Shown piece after piece: positions 33,801 to 44,954 of a stretch of 64,000 nt of DNA. Source of the stretch: Chiua virens (taxonomy: Eukaryota > Basidiomycota > Agaricomycetes > Boletales > Boletaceae); NCBI GenBank assembly GCA_019787685.1, contig JAHNUO010000002.1, forward strand, positions 1,612,001-1,676,000. The letters run 5' to 3'. The position numbers and the translations under genes were made by a program. Under the pieces are notes generated by a model that was not told the DNA's origin, ran no database searches, and was given only the letters and a program-made list of their open reading frames with translations. The stretch's first letter is position 1. Each line of letters begins with the position of its first letter.

Positions 33801-34036
33801 CGCACGTGCTGGTGTCATCATCAACTTTGTGACCGCGACTGGCGGAGATGTTGAGATGTTGCGTTCCATTGAATGTTTCTACAAGTATGTAATTCAAGTT
33901 TGCTCATAGTAACTTAGCTCACAGCACTCTGGCTCGTAGGATAAAATGCGTACGCTCTCTCCTCCCTCCCGGTGGACAAGTATTGACTGATATTTCACAG
34001 CCTGAAGTTCCAATGAGTCTGCGCGATATTGTTTAA
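30845..34036 (+). CDS. eIF4A-like degenerate DEAD-box protein, long N-terminus
   Basis: A protein of nearly 1000 residues. The first half is Pro/Ser-rich and disordered, with one helical patch (PLIQDIIERLLRCEF, VQRELRDVHRKVDFLVERSF) and SQRLNTLTTSVGQLLALQTQQ. The second half follows the eIF4A layout: WEQLNLAPDLLRSL and IQQRALPFLL (Q motif region), ending SIECFYKIKCPEVPMSLRDIV like eIF4A. The catalytic motifs are replaced: AQAPPTQERIA for AQTGTGKT, DEVD for DEAD, FSNTV for SAT, VVNDVQVKIPEI for motif V, and HRVAPAI for HRxGR. It should not hydrolyse ATP but may keep an RecA-like RNA- or protein-binding surface. The N-terminal half needs four +1 frame corrections (near 30985, 31355, 31625 and 31700). 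Introns at 32118-32170 and 32293-32348 are clean. Confidence 0.72.
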
Positions 34037-34386
34037 ATTTTCACGATCTTCCATGTTTCTGTATCCCTATGTGCATGGGCCCCTTGCTGATATTACAGGC
34101 CCTAGTTTTGCTTATTCACGCTATCAGTTACCAGCTACTATATCAACATATATAGGCAACCCTCCGGTCACTGGTCCGTTCTATACCCATATATCCAGCA
34201 CCCCCAAACCACGAACGAACGAAACTGTTTCCGTACTGACCTGATTGTCGTTTGCTCTTATCGCCGACATTTTCTCGACCCTTACCACTGTATAGCAGAA
34301 GTTTCTCTTTCACTATGATTACGTTTCCTTGCGTATACTGTGTTACATGATTTCTGTTGCCTTCTCGCGGATACATACTTTATACA
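34037..34386. other. Intergenic between convergent genes
   Basis: A 350 bp stretch separating the pseudohelicase and ELP2 3' ends. It is AT-rich around 34136-34160. No gene is seen. Confidence 0.4.
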
Positions 34387-37300
34387 TCAACATTGGACCT
34401 TCAATATCTTGAGTGAACCATCTTCGCTACATGAAGCAAGATATTTTTCAGTAGATTCATAGGTAGTGTGCCATGCCAGTCTGTGAATCTGGTCGACATG
34501 GGCAACGCTGGGAATCAAGTTGAGTCTGCGGGAAGACGATTCACGACACAGAGCATACCCAATGGAAATCGATGCTACAATATCCCATCCTCCTGGGGCA
34601 ACAATTTGGTTCGCGTAGATGGCAATCTCACCCGTTTCCAAACCGACAGCGAGTAACCGCCTGATTGTTGTCAGATCCGTGAACATTCCAAAGTAAGGGA
34701 TTTTGCTTACCTCGCAGCGTCCAGGGAGCAAAATGCAACCGCAGTCGCTGCTTCCGCGAACTTGAGCGTGGTGAGGCTGGGCCAGGAAGTTGAACCATCT
34801 CTCGGGGACCAGATTTTTACCTATCAGAAGACCGATGAGTGCACATCACTCGTGTCAGACAAGCGAGACAGACGCACCGTCTTGTCCCGTGAGGCAGTGG
34901 CAAAGACGTCCCCTTCACAGCTCCATGCACAGTCCCAAATAATCCGTGCATGAGACTTGTCCGCGGTGATCGGAAAGTATCCTGCGGAGAAAGATCAATC
35001 ATGCACAAAAAACAAGGTTGGGTGATGACGTACCGTCATCTCGCCTTTCAAATGACCGCCACGTACGATCGCGACTGACAGTGACAATATATCGATCGTC
35101 CGGGCTGAAAGCGATGCGCGTGACAGTGAGTGAGTGCCCTCCCAAGGGGGAACCAAAGGGTTGGTATGTAGACATCGAGTACACTCGGACAACGGCGTGT
35201 TGTGGGGAGGTAGCCTTGCATGCTGTGGCCAGCAGATCACGAGAGTTAGAAGATGCGATCGTTATGGACTGGTTTGGAGGGTTAGTACCGCGTCTTCAAA
35301 CGGAGATGTGGATTATCACCTCGTAACCATGGCCAAAGACCTTCTCAGTTTCGGGCCAGAGGGTCGTAAGAGCAAGTTCGCCTTCAAGGGGTCGTCTATC
35401 TAGCCGTAAAGAATCTGACTGAGCCGGCACTGTCAAAATCACAATGTAAGAATGGTGAAGAATGACTCGAAGCGAAACTCGGACTCTCGCTAACCGCTTT
35501 GTTTGATAACCCCAACGGAGGGACATGGGCCGCAACCGGCCGCTTTTCCTAACAGAGTTGTCAGCATGTTTGTAACCTATGGTTGTTCTGCGATCCTTAC
35601 GATACTCTGCACTATACCGCGGACACCTAGTTTCTGAATAGTTTCCACGAACCCCGATGGTGCTTCGAAAATACGGGCGACCTTCTCGTCTGCGACACTC
35701 GCAAAACTCCACGGACCAAGCCAACTCGCACCTACAAGGTCGTATCCATGTACCTGGGGACGCGCTAGTTCATGCCACACTCCTGCGACCAGAGGAAGAC
35801 GAAGGAATAGCACCATGGACACGGGTTGTCTGATCCAACCTGACCCACTTAGCCAGACACGCATATAGCCACAGTCAACACAACTCACCCAACTGAAAGG
35901 ATGTATTCCCCAGCAGGACTCCAGTCAAGATCTTTTACTGGTCCATTGTGTCCAGTGATAGCTCCGACTTCCTCCCAATGAACGAGATCCACATTGCTTC
36001 CTGTCGTTTGTGAAGATCGCCACCGTCTGCATCCTCCATTCCATCCCCAACCTATGACCTCACCGCCTCGTGTGGTTCTTGCCCAAAGTCCACTAACAAA
36101 ACCTCCAAGTCGTTGTCCACCAACGTCTCCAAACCGCTGTCGGTTGATCCATATCGAACCGGCCGTAACATCATTAGATGACGCTGAGCGCAAGATCTGA
36201 CTTGGAGACCACAGAATCAGAGAAGAATCTGTTGAACTGGATAGGAGAGTCGGCAACGATGAACCGCTTTTTGAGACAGCTGGTGCCCATGCTAGTGACG
36301 TTACACCTGCTTCATGTCCGACGAGCAGTGCATCGAAGGTTATAGGCATATTTTTGGGCTCTCTTAGACACTTAGTCATATAACCTCGAGGAAACCAAGA
36401 AAATGACACACTCATGCTCCTTGGATTTTATTGTAATGATATGACGTTTGAGCGAGATCTCCCTTCCGCCCTCTTCGCCCTCCGTTGGATCCGCAAGTGA
36501 AGCTTCAAAGGCGTCTAGTAGATCGTCACCGAGAGCATTCACAGTCCCGTTCCCGTCACTCTGATTTTTGGCGGTCTGCAGTGTAGCGATCTCCCACAAT
36601 CTGATTGTCCCATCCTGAGAACCAGAAGCAAGCATTCAGATGGTCTTCAGAAAGAGCCGCCTGTAGATGGTGCCGGTGTACAGAAGGCCAGTGCTCGTAC
36701 CCAGTCTTCGTGGCCTGGAAGAACGACAGAACGGACAAACTATCACCATCAGGGTAAAGGAAATGGAACCAACGACAAACTCAGGGCGCACATTGCTATC
36801 AGAACGCGTCCAGATATGCACGTTTCTGTCGGTCCCGGCGATGGCAACTGATAGTAGCTGTCGAAGTCGCGATGGACCATGAGTTACTGTTAATTTCCGG
36901 GCTTCAATTCCAACTCAAAACCAACCTCGGGAATGAGGAAGCGTTGCGACTGCTAGTGCTAGCGGGTACTTTCCCTGAAGTGAGATAAGCTGAGTCATCT
37001 CAACCCTGACTGTAAGCGAATCCAGTTAGAACACTCGATCACATAGACAGGGAAGTGAATACATACGAGTTTCCTGATCATTGATGATGGTCCATATCTT
37101 GACAGAGGAATCGGAGCTTCCCGTTACAAGGAGACTACCTGACACAGAAAGAGTAGAGATCGGTTGTAAATGCGCATTTATGGTGACCGTATTCCTCCAC
37201 TAACCACTGCTGCATCAGAGAGAACATTGTATGGGAAATGGTTATCATACATTTTCAAACTTTTGCCAGAGCCGAACGTGCCCTTTGTCGTCTGCACTCA

Positions 37301-37581
37301 CGAGACTGTCGTCGTGCAGAAATCGCGTGCAAGTTACCAAGCCCTGGTGACCCGCGAGAGTTTCGTATACACCCTCATCATCGTTGTTCTAGAAGACCTA
37401 GAGAGATCAGTTTCCCAACCAGAAAATGAAAGACGGAGAATGTCACGTCGATGTTCCACAAGGCTACAAGTCGACCCGTTCCAAACGCCACGAGGGTGGA
37501 GTCGGGTGACACATGAGCAACGTAGTTGAAGCGATTGGCGGATGCTGCAATGTAAGCAGTCGACACCGACACTTGAACCAT
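34387..37581 (-). CDS. ELP2: Elongator complex subunit 2 (WD40 repeats)
   Basis: Elp2 is a double beta-propeller scaffold of Elongator, which makes cm5U-type modifications at tRNA wobble uridine. The ATG at 37581 gives MVQVSVSTAYIAASANRF then STLVAFGTGRLVALWNID, as Elp2 begins. Successive blades are visible: LVGHEAGVTSLAWAP, STDSSLILWSP, GHNGPVKDLDWSPAGEYIL, the diagnostic ARPQVHGYDL, GASWLGPWSFASVADEKVARIF, HSLTVTRIAFSPDDRYIVTVSRDRTWR and a final HRLAWHTT with YLASCSEDGSLKI. The protein ends KILKVQC at 34387. Many short introns interrupt the repeats, and their exact borders are not all resolved. Length (about 3.2 kb of gene) suits the usual 800-residue protein. Confidence 0.88.
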
Positions 37582-37688
37582 CCGGTAACAGTAGTAGGTA
37601 GTGATCCAGGATCTGATCTTATCCTGGAAGCTTAGGTTCAACTTGTCAAGGCAATCCCTAATTCCGTTGGCACGTGATGTCACTAATA

Positions 37689-39345
37689 CTAGTACGCCGC
37701 TAAGTCGATACCCTGCGCCTGGATATCGGTCAAATATATGCTCTCCTCAGCTAAAATAAGAAGTCCAGACTTTGTGAAGACCATGTTGGCCGACGTGCTA
37801 TTCAAGAAGAACTTTCCGATGAGCGTGCCCTTGGAGTTCCATACATGTGCTCCATCCCCACACCCTGAATAGACATTCCCGTTCGTATCAACTTGGATGC
37901 CATCTGGGATGCCAGAATCGCTGTAAGCAAAGACACGACGGTTGGTGAATGAGTGGGTCACTGGATCGACATCAAACTGGTAACTTTGTAGCATAACCTG
38001 AGTATAAGGATATGACCAAATCAGACGGGCTTACATCGTAGCAGGACGTGCATGATTGATCCCCTCCAAACCATTCATTACACCCGAGTCAGACCTGAAG
38101 ATCTATTTGTAGATCATCACAGCAGAGATATCAAAAACTACTCACACGTATGCAGTCCTGCCGTTCGCAGTGAAGGCGATACCATTTGGGTGTACGAATT
38201 GGTCAGCAACAACTCGGACATGACCAGTTGATGGATCGAAGCGATAGACCTGCGAAGGCAACATCGGTTGGGGACGGAACCGAAGCATCCATCCGTATCT
38301 ATGGGACTCTGTCAGATTCACTTCCCCCTTGTTACATGAAGACTTACGTTGGGTCAGTGAAAAACACGAGATCAGACCCAGGCAGTATCTTGATATCGTT
38401 CAGTGAGTTGAACTGCCTGCCGTAGAAGTTGTCCAACATGACAGTGGTATTGAATGGTGGGCTGGGATTTGCGAGTACAAGTGAAGGAGGTAAAAGTGCA
38501 CGTCCTGACGTGATAAAAAGGAGATTGCCCTTGTAAAGACCAGTCCCTCCATTGACCATCTGCACGGTATCAGAAAGGTTTAACTGAAGACGTATAAGCA
38601 ATCTCTTCCAGTTCCTATGACAAACATTACTCACGATCTGGGTTTGTATGTCCACTGAACTCGTTGTAGCATGTAAGGGTATCATCGAGTTCGGTCATGT
38701 TGAGGATCGAGACGACGCTGTTATTATGCCAGCCACTGTACCCAAAAGGACCGCCACCATTGCTGGAAAAGAAAACGACGTCGAGGTCGGGAACGTAGAT
38801 CGGTGCCTCGTGAGCAAAGGCAAACCCTGGCTTCGAGGCAACAAGCCGAATAGTCGCATTTGGTCCTGTGATGTCGAGAAAGGAAGGATCAAAGACTTGG
38901 ATAAAGGGTGGGATTGCGTTGGTGGGATTAAACCCTACTACGGAGTTGTTTGTGCGCCATTGGGTGTAAGCCGCACCCACGACATTATATTCAAGGGGGT
39001 CGATAAACTGAAGCGTATTAACAACAATCACCACCTTTAAGCCTCGATGGACAACATACCACAGCACCAGGGGGCAAGCTGCGAACCGATGAGCTTCCGG
39101 GCTTCGTGGTGTATGCTACCGCAATAGCAATTGTCAACACAACGAAGGCAGATACACCAATTGTTTGGTAAAGAGCTGAGAAAGAAGTACGCTCCTGCTT
39201 TGATGTCTTATCGTCCCTGCTCGAGTTAAGTCGGTGTACACAGTTTGTGTTCGACTCACCATCCAGAGACACCCTCGATCTTAGCCTGTTTCATAACCGA
39301 CTTTTGTTCGCCAGGCTCCCGGCACAGTCGCTTGAGATTTTCCAT
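37689..39345 (-). CDS. SMP-30/lactonase-like beta-propeller, membrane-anchored
   Basis: A predicted calcium-dependent lactonohydrolase or gluconolactonase-like protein. ATG 39345 (MENLKRLCREPG) is the first in frame. An intron joins SGW to DDKTSKQERTS, then one hydrophobic helix (IGVSAFVVLTIAIAVAY) forms a signal anchor. After a second intron, FIDPLEYNVVGAAY starts the propeller. Typical lactonase strands follow: FAHEAPIYVPDLDVVFFSSN, GGTGLYKGNLLFITS, NSLNDIKILPGSDLVFFTDP with the metal-binding Asn-Asp, VHPNGIAFTANGRTAYV and SGIPDGIQVDTNGNVYSGCGDG. Stop is at 37689. The single anchor suggests the catalytic part faces the ER lumen or outside. Substrate is unknown. Confidence 0.8.
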
Positions 39346-40404
39346 TTTACCCTTGGGATTGCAGAGAAGCGCTCTACTAAAGATTTTTTCTTCCCCGCGT
39401 GAAAATCGGATAACACCTGGTAATAGGCTAAGACTCCTGAGAGACCCCAATTGATTCTGTCGTAACGAACTTATCTGGTTCCCAAGCTTAAGATTAGTTA
39501 CTTAAACGAAATGGATCGTCGCTCGCTTGGAATCGGAAACCTGCTCAAATGGACGAACTTTTTGTTGACTGCACCGAGAACTTCCGAAGGTCCTGCAAGT
39601 AGCCAAACAATCTCGGAGAGGTAACTTGAAGGGCAACAAAGTAAGTTTATCCTGCATGCGGCCGCAACCTTATAATAACTTACGCGATAGGCAGCACTTC
39701 CCGTGGTGATCATAGGCCAGGATTTGTACTCCCATCCTCGAGATATAATATCACTGGCAGGATAGTTTTGCGACACACGTTCAAGTTTTCGGCGACAAGT
39801 CTACTCGGAATTATTATAGTAGTTCCCTAGTATGGTGACTAGTACTGTCTTTAAATTCGTGCCTCTAAAAGGGTCTGCTACAGGAGACTAGGAAAGCATA
39901 CTAGGTATATATGTAACCCTCTATGCATTGTACCCAGGCACGCTGCAGGGTCTGTGAAAGACCAAGTATGTACCTGTGACCTGCGCCTGTCGTAACCTGA
40001 TAACGACTTCGAATGCAGAGCTTCGCCGATCAGAATCCGAACTTGTCATCACCAATGTGCATGCCAGTGACCGCCGACCTGTCCATCTGACCTTCAAGTC
40101 GAACTTTTTCGACGACACTCCGAGTCCATACTTCTGGCCGCGCTGAGTTGTTTGCCAACTCGTCTTGCCGGATCGAAGTTCAAGGCGGATCGGTTTGGCT
40201 GTGTCGCGGATGACAACATACTTTCAGTACCAAGTAACTATGTTCATTTTTCCCCTAGTGGGACCTGAGAAGAACGTAACACGGTATTCGTGGGCATCTA
40301 ACTTGTCCTTTTTTCTCTCGCGATCTCGAGACCCTAGTCAAATGGTTGACTTGAATCTTACATTTAAGGAGCTCTCATAGATCAGTGCTCTCGACGCCCT
40401 TGCC
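39346..40404. other. Intergenic, about 1 kb, no gene seen
   Basis: Frames on both strands are short, mostly lack ATG and match nothing I know. This long spacer separates the divergent lactonase-like and seven-helix genes and probably holds both promoters. A TATATATG-like stretch lies near 39905-39912. No repeat or RNA gene is apparent. Confidence 0.4.
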
Positions 40405-41631
40405 ATGACAGTAAGTTATACATCCCTTTCGAGTGAGTATCCAATAGCACCTTGGGTGGTATTGATCAACGCAATCCCTTTAGTTGTGTTCTGCATTTTC
40501 GAGGCTCTGACGGTGATAGTCAGTCTTCTTCGATTGGCGTTCCGATTGAAGATACGAAGACTTTGGTGGGAAGATATGTGGGCCACAATAGCAACGGTTG
40601 GTACGATCGTATTCGCGGCCAACATTATGTTATATTTCCAGACAGGTCAGTCGTCCTTGGTTCTGCGCGGTTGAACGCACAATGATGTTTCATATTAGAA
40701 AGCTCCGAGACTGACGAAATTGTCGGGTTCGTCTCTTCGTATGCATTCACGACCGTCGTATGGTGGGTCTGTTTGCATTCCGTTCCCATCCTATCCGACA
40801 CCCTCGCTTTTGCTGCAACTCCTAGGTCTGTTCGTATGAGTCTACTCTGTTCAATCGTCCGAGTCATTTCGCCTTCCATCTGGCTCCGCAACTTTACACG
40901 TGTTATCGGAGCCTCGTTCATTGTTGTCTGCACAATACTGGTCGTTTTGAAATCATGGTGGTGTGTGGGCAAGGTGAGAACAACTGAAGATGGCCATCCG
41001 GCATGTTTATTAGGGGAATTCAATCCCAATCTTCGAAGTCATAGGTGAGCGCACAAAAGCACTTTGATTTTCCAGCCAGATAGCTCAAATTCTGGAAGCC
41101 GATTTCATTGGAGACACGGCTCTGGTCGTTCTTCCGCTTAGACTTCTTTGGAGGGTCAAGCTTCCACGACGCCAGCGGAGGATGATTCTGGCAATATTTT
41201 CCTCCAGTGCGATCATGTCCATAAGCTCGTTGTCCCACTGTGTTTTTCAGATTATGGGTAAACAATTCCTTGACTATATTTTTACTTGTGTGGAGGTATG
41301 TCGACAAACTGTCTTCTATCATCTACCCGCCGAGTCATGCTTATTTTCCCAGGTCATTTCGTCTTTGATTGTTTGCAACCTGTTCGTCGTTGTCACATAC
41401 ATATACCGGGTGTGCTCGAGTGCATCAGAGTCGGATGGTTCCGAGGATGACGATGATTTCACAACGCCGGTCACGGCATCCGGGTCTCCTAATGTACTAC
41501 CTTCAGCCCGGGATCCATCAGCGTTTACTACGGTAGACTTGGACGTCTCTAATTCGATTACAACGAGAACTCTCAGCTACACGAGGAGTAGAGCTTTAGC
41601 CTCTCAAATTGCATCGACGATAGGCTCGTGA
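40405..41631 (+). CDS. Seven-helix membrane protein, Pth11/rhodopsin-like
   Basis: A multi-span protein of the fungal family often labelled rhodopsin-like or integral membrane protein. Exon 1 (ATG 40405) gives helix 1 (WVVLINAIPLVVFCIFEAL) and helix 2 after LRLAFRLKIRRLWWEDMW. After short introns come SSYAFTTVVW, SVRMSLLCSIVRV and VIGASFIVVCTILVVLKSWW. A later exon gives the family hallmark QIAQILEADFIGDTALVV, PLRLLWRVKLPRRQRRMI and a helix with SSSAIMSISSLSHCVF. The last helix VISSLIVCNLFVVVTYIYR leads to an acidic, Ser/Thr-rich cytosolic tail ending IASTIGS. A receptor role is plausible from topology, but the ligand is unknown. Confidence 0.75.
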
Positions 41632-42231
41632 TCATCCTACGACTGCATTTTCCACCGCGTCCTGTAGTCTCTCTCTTTCTGTGGTCCATTTATTGTAAGT
41701 TTTATTTGGACAAGTGATTGTATTGTGTAGCAACTGACAAGCACATATCTCAAGGCAACAATCCAGACCATCGTACCTACAGATCATCTTCTATAGTTGA
41801 TAATATCGTCGTAGCGATCATTCCTGAATGGTAATGCAAACACTTCAAACAGATAATAACTCGCTACGACGTTCAGGGTTCAAAGGCTCGATCCTAGTAA
41901 CACTTTAGGCGCCCCCTGCGTTACTTGTCAATCCATACTGCCGGTGATGAATGACAGAAGCTCCGGGTTTTTACTAGTATTTGGCGTGCTTGGAAATGAA
42001 GTGATATCATGAGTCGGCCGCAGCGGCAATCAACGATCGTCTTTGTATGACCTGAACAACTGTCTTCTGATCCATATCCTTTGAGGAGACTAAAAGGTTA
42101 GATTCGGAGTCCATTATACTTGCCGAAGAATGGATTCGAGAAAGCGTCAACAAATCAATCCATTTCCGTTCGGTCATACAACGAATTCATCTTACAACTA
42201 CAGCGACTGCCGGGCCACATTCCCCCCACGC
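41632..42231. other. Intergenic between convergent genes
   Basis: This 600 bp stretch contains the 3' flanks of the seven-helix and GST genes. No recognisable protein, RNA or repeat is present. Confidence 0.4.
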
Positions 42232-43201
42232 TCAGGGTACTTGGCGACCAGCCTGCACGCCAGGCCGTGCGATGAGGCGCTCGACCCAGGCCTACAGCAA
42301 GTAAACATCGTTTCTGATCCATGGTTCAAATGGAATGCTCACCTTGGTATTTGGGAAAGCGTCAAGGGTCTCTATCCCAGCATGCGGGTGGGAAAGGATC
42401 CTGCAAACGATGCATGAGAACATAACCGCCAGCGTGAGATGATTAACATACCAAGGCAGAACATTCAAGTCTGCAACGCTGTACTTGCCCTTGCCTGGGC
42501 CAGCAAGGTATTCGCGTCCTTCAAGACGGATGTTGAGGACGTTGTACAGACGAGCGGTCTCGTCGGTGTAGCCTAGAAGAGGGTCAGTAAAGGCGATGTG
42601 AAGATCCCTCGGTCACGCACGCTTTTTGCCGTACGGGACATCCTCCGGGGCGTAGTTTCTGAAGTGGTGTGCTGAAAACGAATGAGTTGGAACCAGGGTC
42701 AGGAACGAAGATTACACACCCTGGCCTTGCATGGGACCGACCCCACCGTGCTACAGAATGAGATCAAACGTGAACTAAACAGCGAAAATGCCACCTACCG
42801 CAAAGAAAATCCACTGGAGCATGACGCTCTCATCGTCGCTTCCCGCAGGGAAGGAAAAGGTACCCTTAGTATCATACTTGCGAACGAGGTAGAGAAGGAT
42901 GGCAGCGCTTTCAAAGACGCTGAAAGGTTCTGGCTTGTGCTCGCGGTCGACGAGGACAGGGATGCGACCGTTGGGGTTCAGAGCGATGAACCACGGTTCC
43001 TTCTGACGGTTGGTGGAGATATTGATCTTCTCAACGCTGTGGGAGCGCGTTTAGGGGCGCAATGCGTGACCTAGTGGACGGTGCAGCTTACTCGTAATCG
43101 ATGACGTTGCTGCCATAGGCGAGCTTGAGCTCTTCGAGCATGATGGACACCTTGTGTCCATTGGGAGTGGGCGCAGTGTAGAGCAAGAGGGATTTGGACA
43201 T
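42232..43201 (-). CDS. Glutathione S-transferase, Ure2-like (GTT2/nu type)
   Basis: A cytosolic GST assembled from short exons. ATG 43201 gives MSKSLLLYTAPTPNGHKVSIMLEELK, except that I list it only in part here as YTAPTPNGHKV. The thioredoxin-like half continues with INISTNRQKEPWFIALNPNG, RIPVLVD and the glutathione-binding ESAAILLYL. The helical half has QWIFFA joined to HGGVGPMQGQ, AHHFRNYAPEDVPYG, RLYNVLNIRLEGREYLAG and KYSVADLNVLPW, finishing AWVERLIARPGVQ. This FF(A/Q)xGG..PM.GQ pattern marks the fungal Ure2p-like group, which detoxifies electrophiles and peroxides. Six clean introns are implied. The gene ends at TGA 42232-42234. Confidence 0.87.
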
Positions 43202-43337
43202 GGTAGATTGACTAACTCACGGCGACATGGGAGAGAGAAAAGTTACTTATAGTCGACTTGGTTCGGTCATGTGTCCGAGAGATTGCTAATCTCCTCAGTC
43301 AGCGTATACCACAACTGGTCACTGATATGATCCTGTC

Positions 43338-43626
43338 CTAGTTCGCCATCTTCTCCCCTTCCATGCCCACCGTATTGCCCCGGAGCCTTTTCCGCATGTC
43401 CAGCTAGAAGTGGTGATTGACTCTTTCTCACAATCTCGGACGATCTACGTACCATGTTCCGTTTGCATTCATAGGTGGCCTTTCTCAAGTTTTGGCAAGC
43501 CTCTGGAAGCTCGTTCGTGTGATGCTTGAGACACTCCGACGGTAACCGCCCGTGCTTTTGAACGCAGTCAGATTCCAGAAGGCATGTTTTCAATGCCCCA
43601 AGGAGCGCAGAGCACGACGACGACAT
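43338..43626 (-). CDS. PET191: Cytochrome c oxidase assembly factor Pet191/Coa5
   Basis: A twin CX9C protein of the mitochondrial intermembrane space needed to assemble complex IV. ATG 43626 gives SSSCSALLGALKTCLLESDC, then PEACQNLRKATYECKRNM. Cysteines 5/15 and 44/54 are spaced by nine residues. An intron from about 43452 to 43406 (GTACGT...TTCTAG) joins KRNM to LDMRKRLRGNTVGMEG, which restores the conserved DMRKRxRGN tail. Reading through the intron would give an unrelated C-terminus, so splicing is well supported. The protein is about 79 residues. Its start lies 63 bp from that of the divergent IBA57 gene, also mitochondrial. Confidence 0.9.
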
Positions 43627-43689
43627 TGATCCGTGGTCACAGTGTGAAAAAAAGAACACAATGTTGACGATTGTTGCATTCACACCACC
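43627..43689. promoter_or_regulatory. 63-bp divergent promoter, PET191 / IBA57
   Basis: The two start codons are separated by 63 bp, which must contain both 5' leaders or have transcription start sites inside the opposite gene. An A-rich run (GTGAAAAAAAGAACAC) lies in the centre. Co-regulation of two mitochondrial biogenesis genes is inferred. Confidence 0.45.
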
Positions 43690-44895
43690 ATGCACTCCGG
43701 TCCATTGCGCACCCTCCTCCGCGCAACACCCAGCGTAGCCCCCGTCCCCAATCGCGCCGTGCTCGCCGTCTCCGGCAGCGACGCGACCTCCTTCCTAAAC
43801 GGCTTGCTCGCCAACAGCGTTCAAGGCCGGCCGTCCTACAGCGTGTTCCTCCACCCACAGGGCCGTGTCCACCACGACGTCTTCCTCTTCACCGCCCCTG
43901 CCTCTCCTTCACCCACTTATTTCATCGAGCACGACCCTTCCCCATCCGAATCACCCACCCTCCTCACCCTACTCAAACGTTTCGTACTTCGGTCCAAAGT
44001 CCGCATCCGAGACGTGACGCCAGAATGGGACGTATGGGCTGCATGGGGTGAACCCGAATCCGCCGACACGAAACGGGCTTGGCATTGGGCCGCTAGCGGC
44101 GCCGTCGAGCCCGTCTGGCCCAACACCCAGGCTGACACCCAACCATCGCCCTGGGGTACCGAACACCACGTCCTTCTCGACCGCCGCGCACCCGGTATGG
44201 GCCGGCGACTGCTCGTTCGCAAAGGAGACCGACGTCAGTACGCCTCGCTCGGCACGCACGTTCCTCCACTCATTCTATCCCTTTCACAGCTCAGGATGCC
44301 TCGACCCACGACGTATTACCGGCGGATGCATACCTCCTACATAGGATAATGCATGGCGTGCCAGAAGGCAGCGCTGACATTCAGCCTCTGCACGCGTTTC
44401 CCATCGAGTCGAACCTCGATGTTATGGGTGGACGTGCGTGACGTTTCCCCGGCCACAGGCATTCAGTTTTGACAGGGCACCCAGTCGACTTTCGCAAGGG
44501 GTGTTATGTAGGACAGGAACTCACGGTACGGACCTATCATACTGGCGTCATACGCAAGCGAATCCTCCCAGTCACCTTGTCCACGACGTCGGCGACGCAC
44601 CCGTCATTACACATCCTCATCAAACCCTCCTGTGATCCCTTCGCTCGCTGCGGAACCGTCAACCCGAACACCCCGTTTACGCGGCATATCCACCCTCCTC
44701 ACGTCGATTGCCACGCCGTCCGTGGGCCCTGGGACAGCCGTCGGCCTCGCTCTCCTCCGATTAGAACACCTGCGACCCGACGTGGCCTTGCTTGCGGACG
44801 AACCCGACACTTGCAGAGGGAACACGTTGGAAAGTGGTGCCTTGGTGGCCCGATTGGTGGCCCGAGCAACCCTCGGGCGAGGAGACGATAGATAG
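43690..44895 (+). CDS. IBA57: Iba57/Caf17, mitochondrial Fe-S assembly
   Basis: A folate-binding GcvT-like protein that with Isa1/Isa2 matures 4Fe-4S proteins such as aconitase. The N-terminus is Arg-rich ([17 protein letters not shown]), consistent with matrix import, followed by [18 protein letters not shown] and [18 protein letters not shown]. After an intron come [15 protein letters not shown] and [12 protein letters not shown], and after another [20 protein letters not shown], which holds the invariant KGCYxGQE signature. Near 44628 the frame slips by one base (TCCT where TCT is needed), after which [11 protein letters not shown] gives the normal C-terminal motif. The stop is at 44895, close to the convergent PPT2 stop at 44955. 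The break is probably a base-call error. Confidence 0.88.
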
Positions 44896-44954
44896 TGTAG
44901 ACTAACGAATACTGTATTCACCTGATTCCACCACCATACATGAATATTCAGGTT

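Noticed and set aside
39498..39776. Minus-strand frame of 92 codons
   Set aside because: It has no ATG at its start and no recognisable content.
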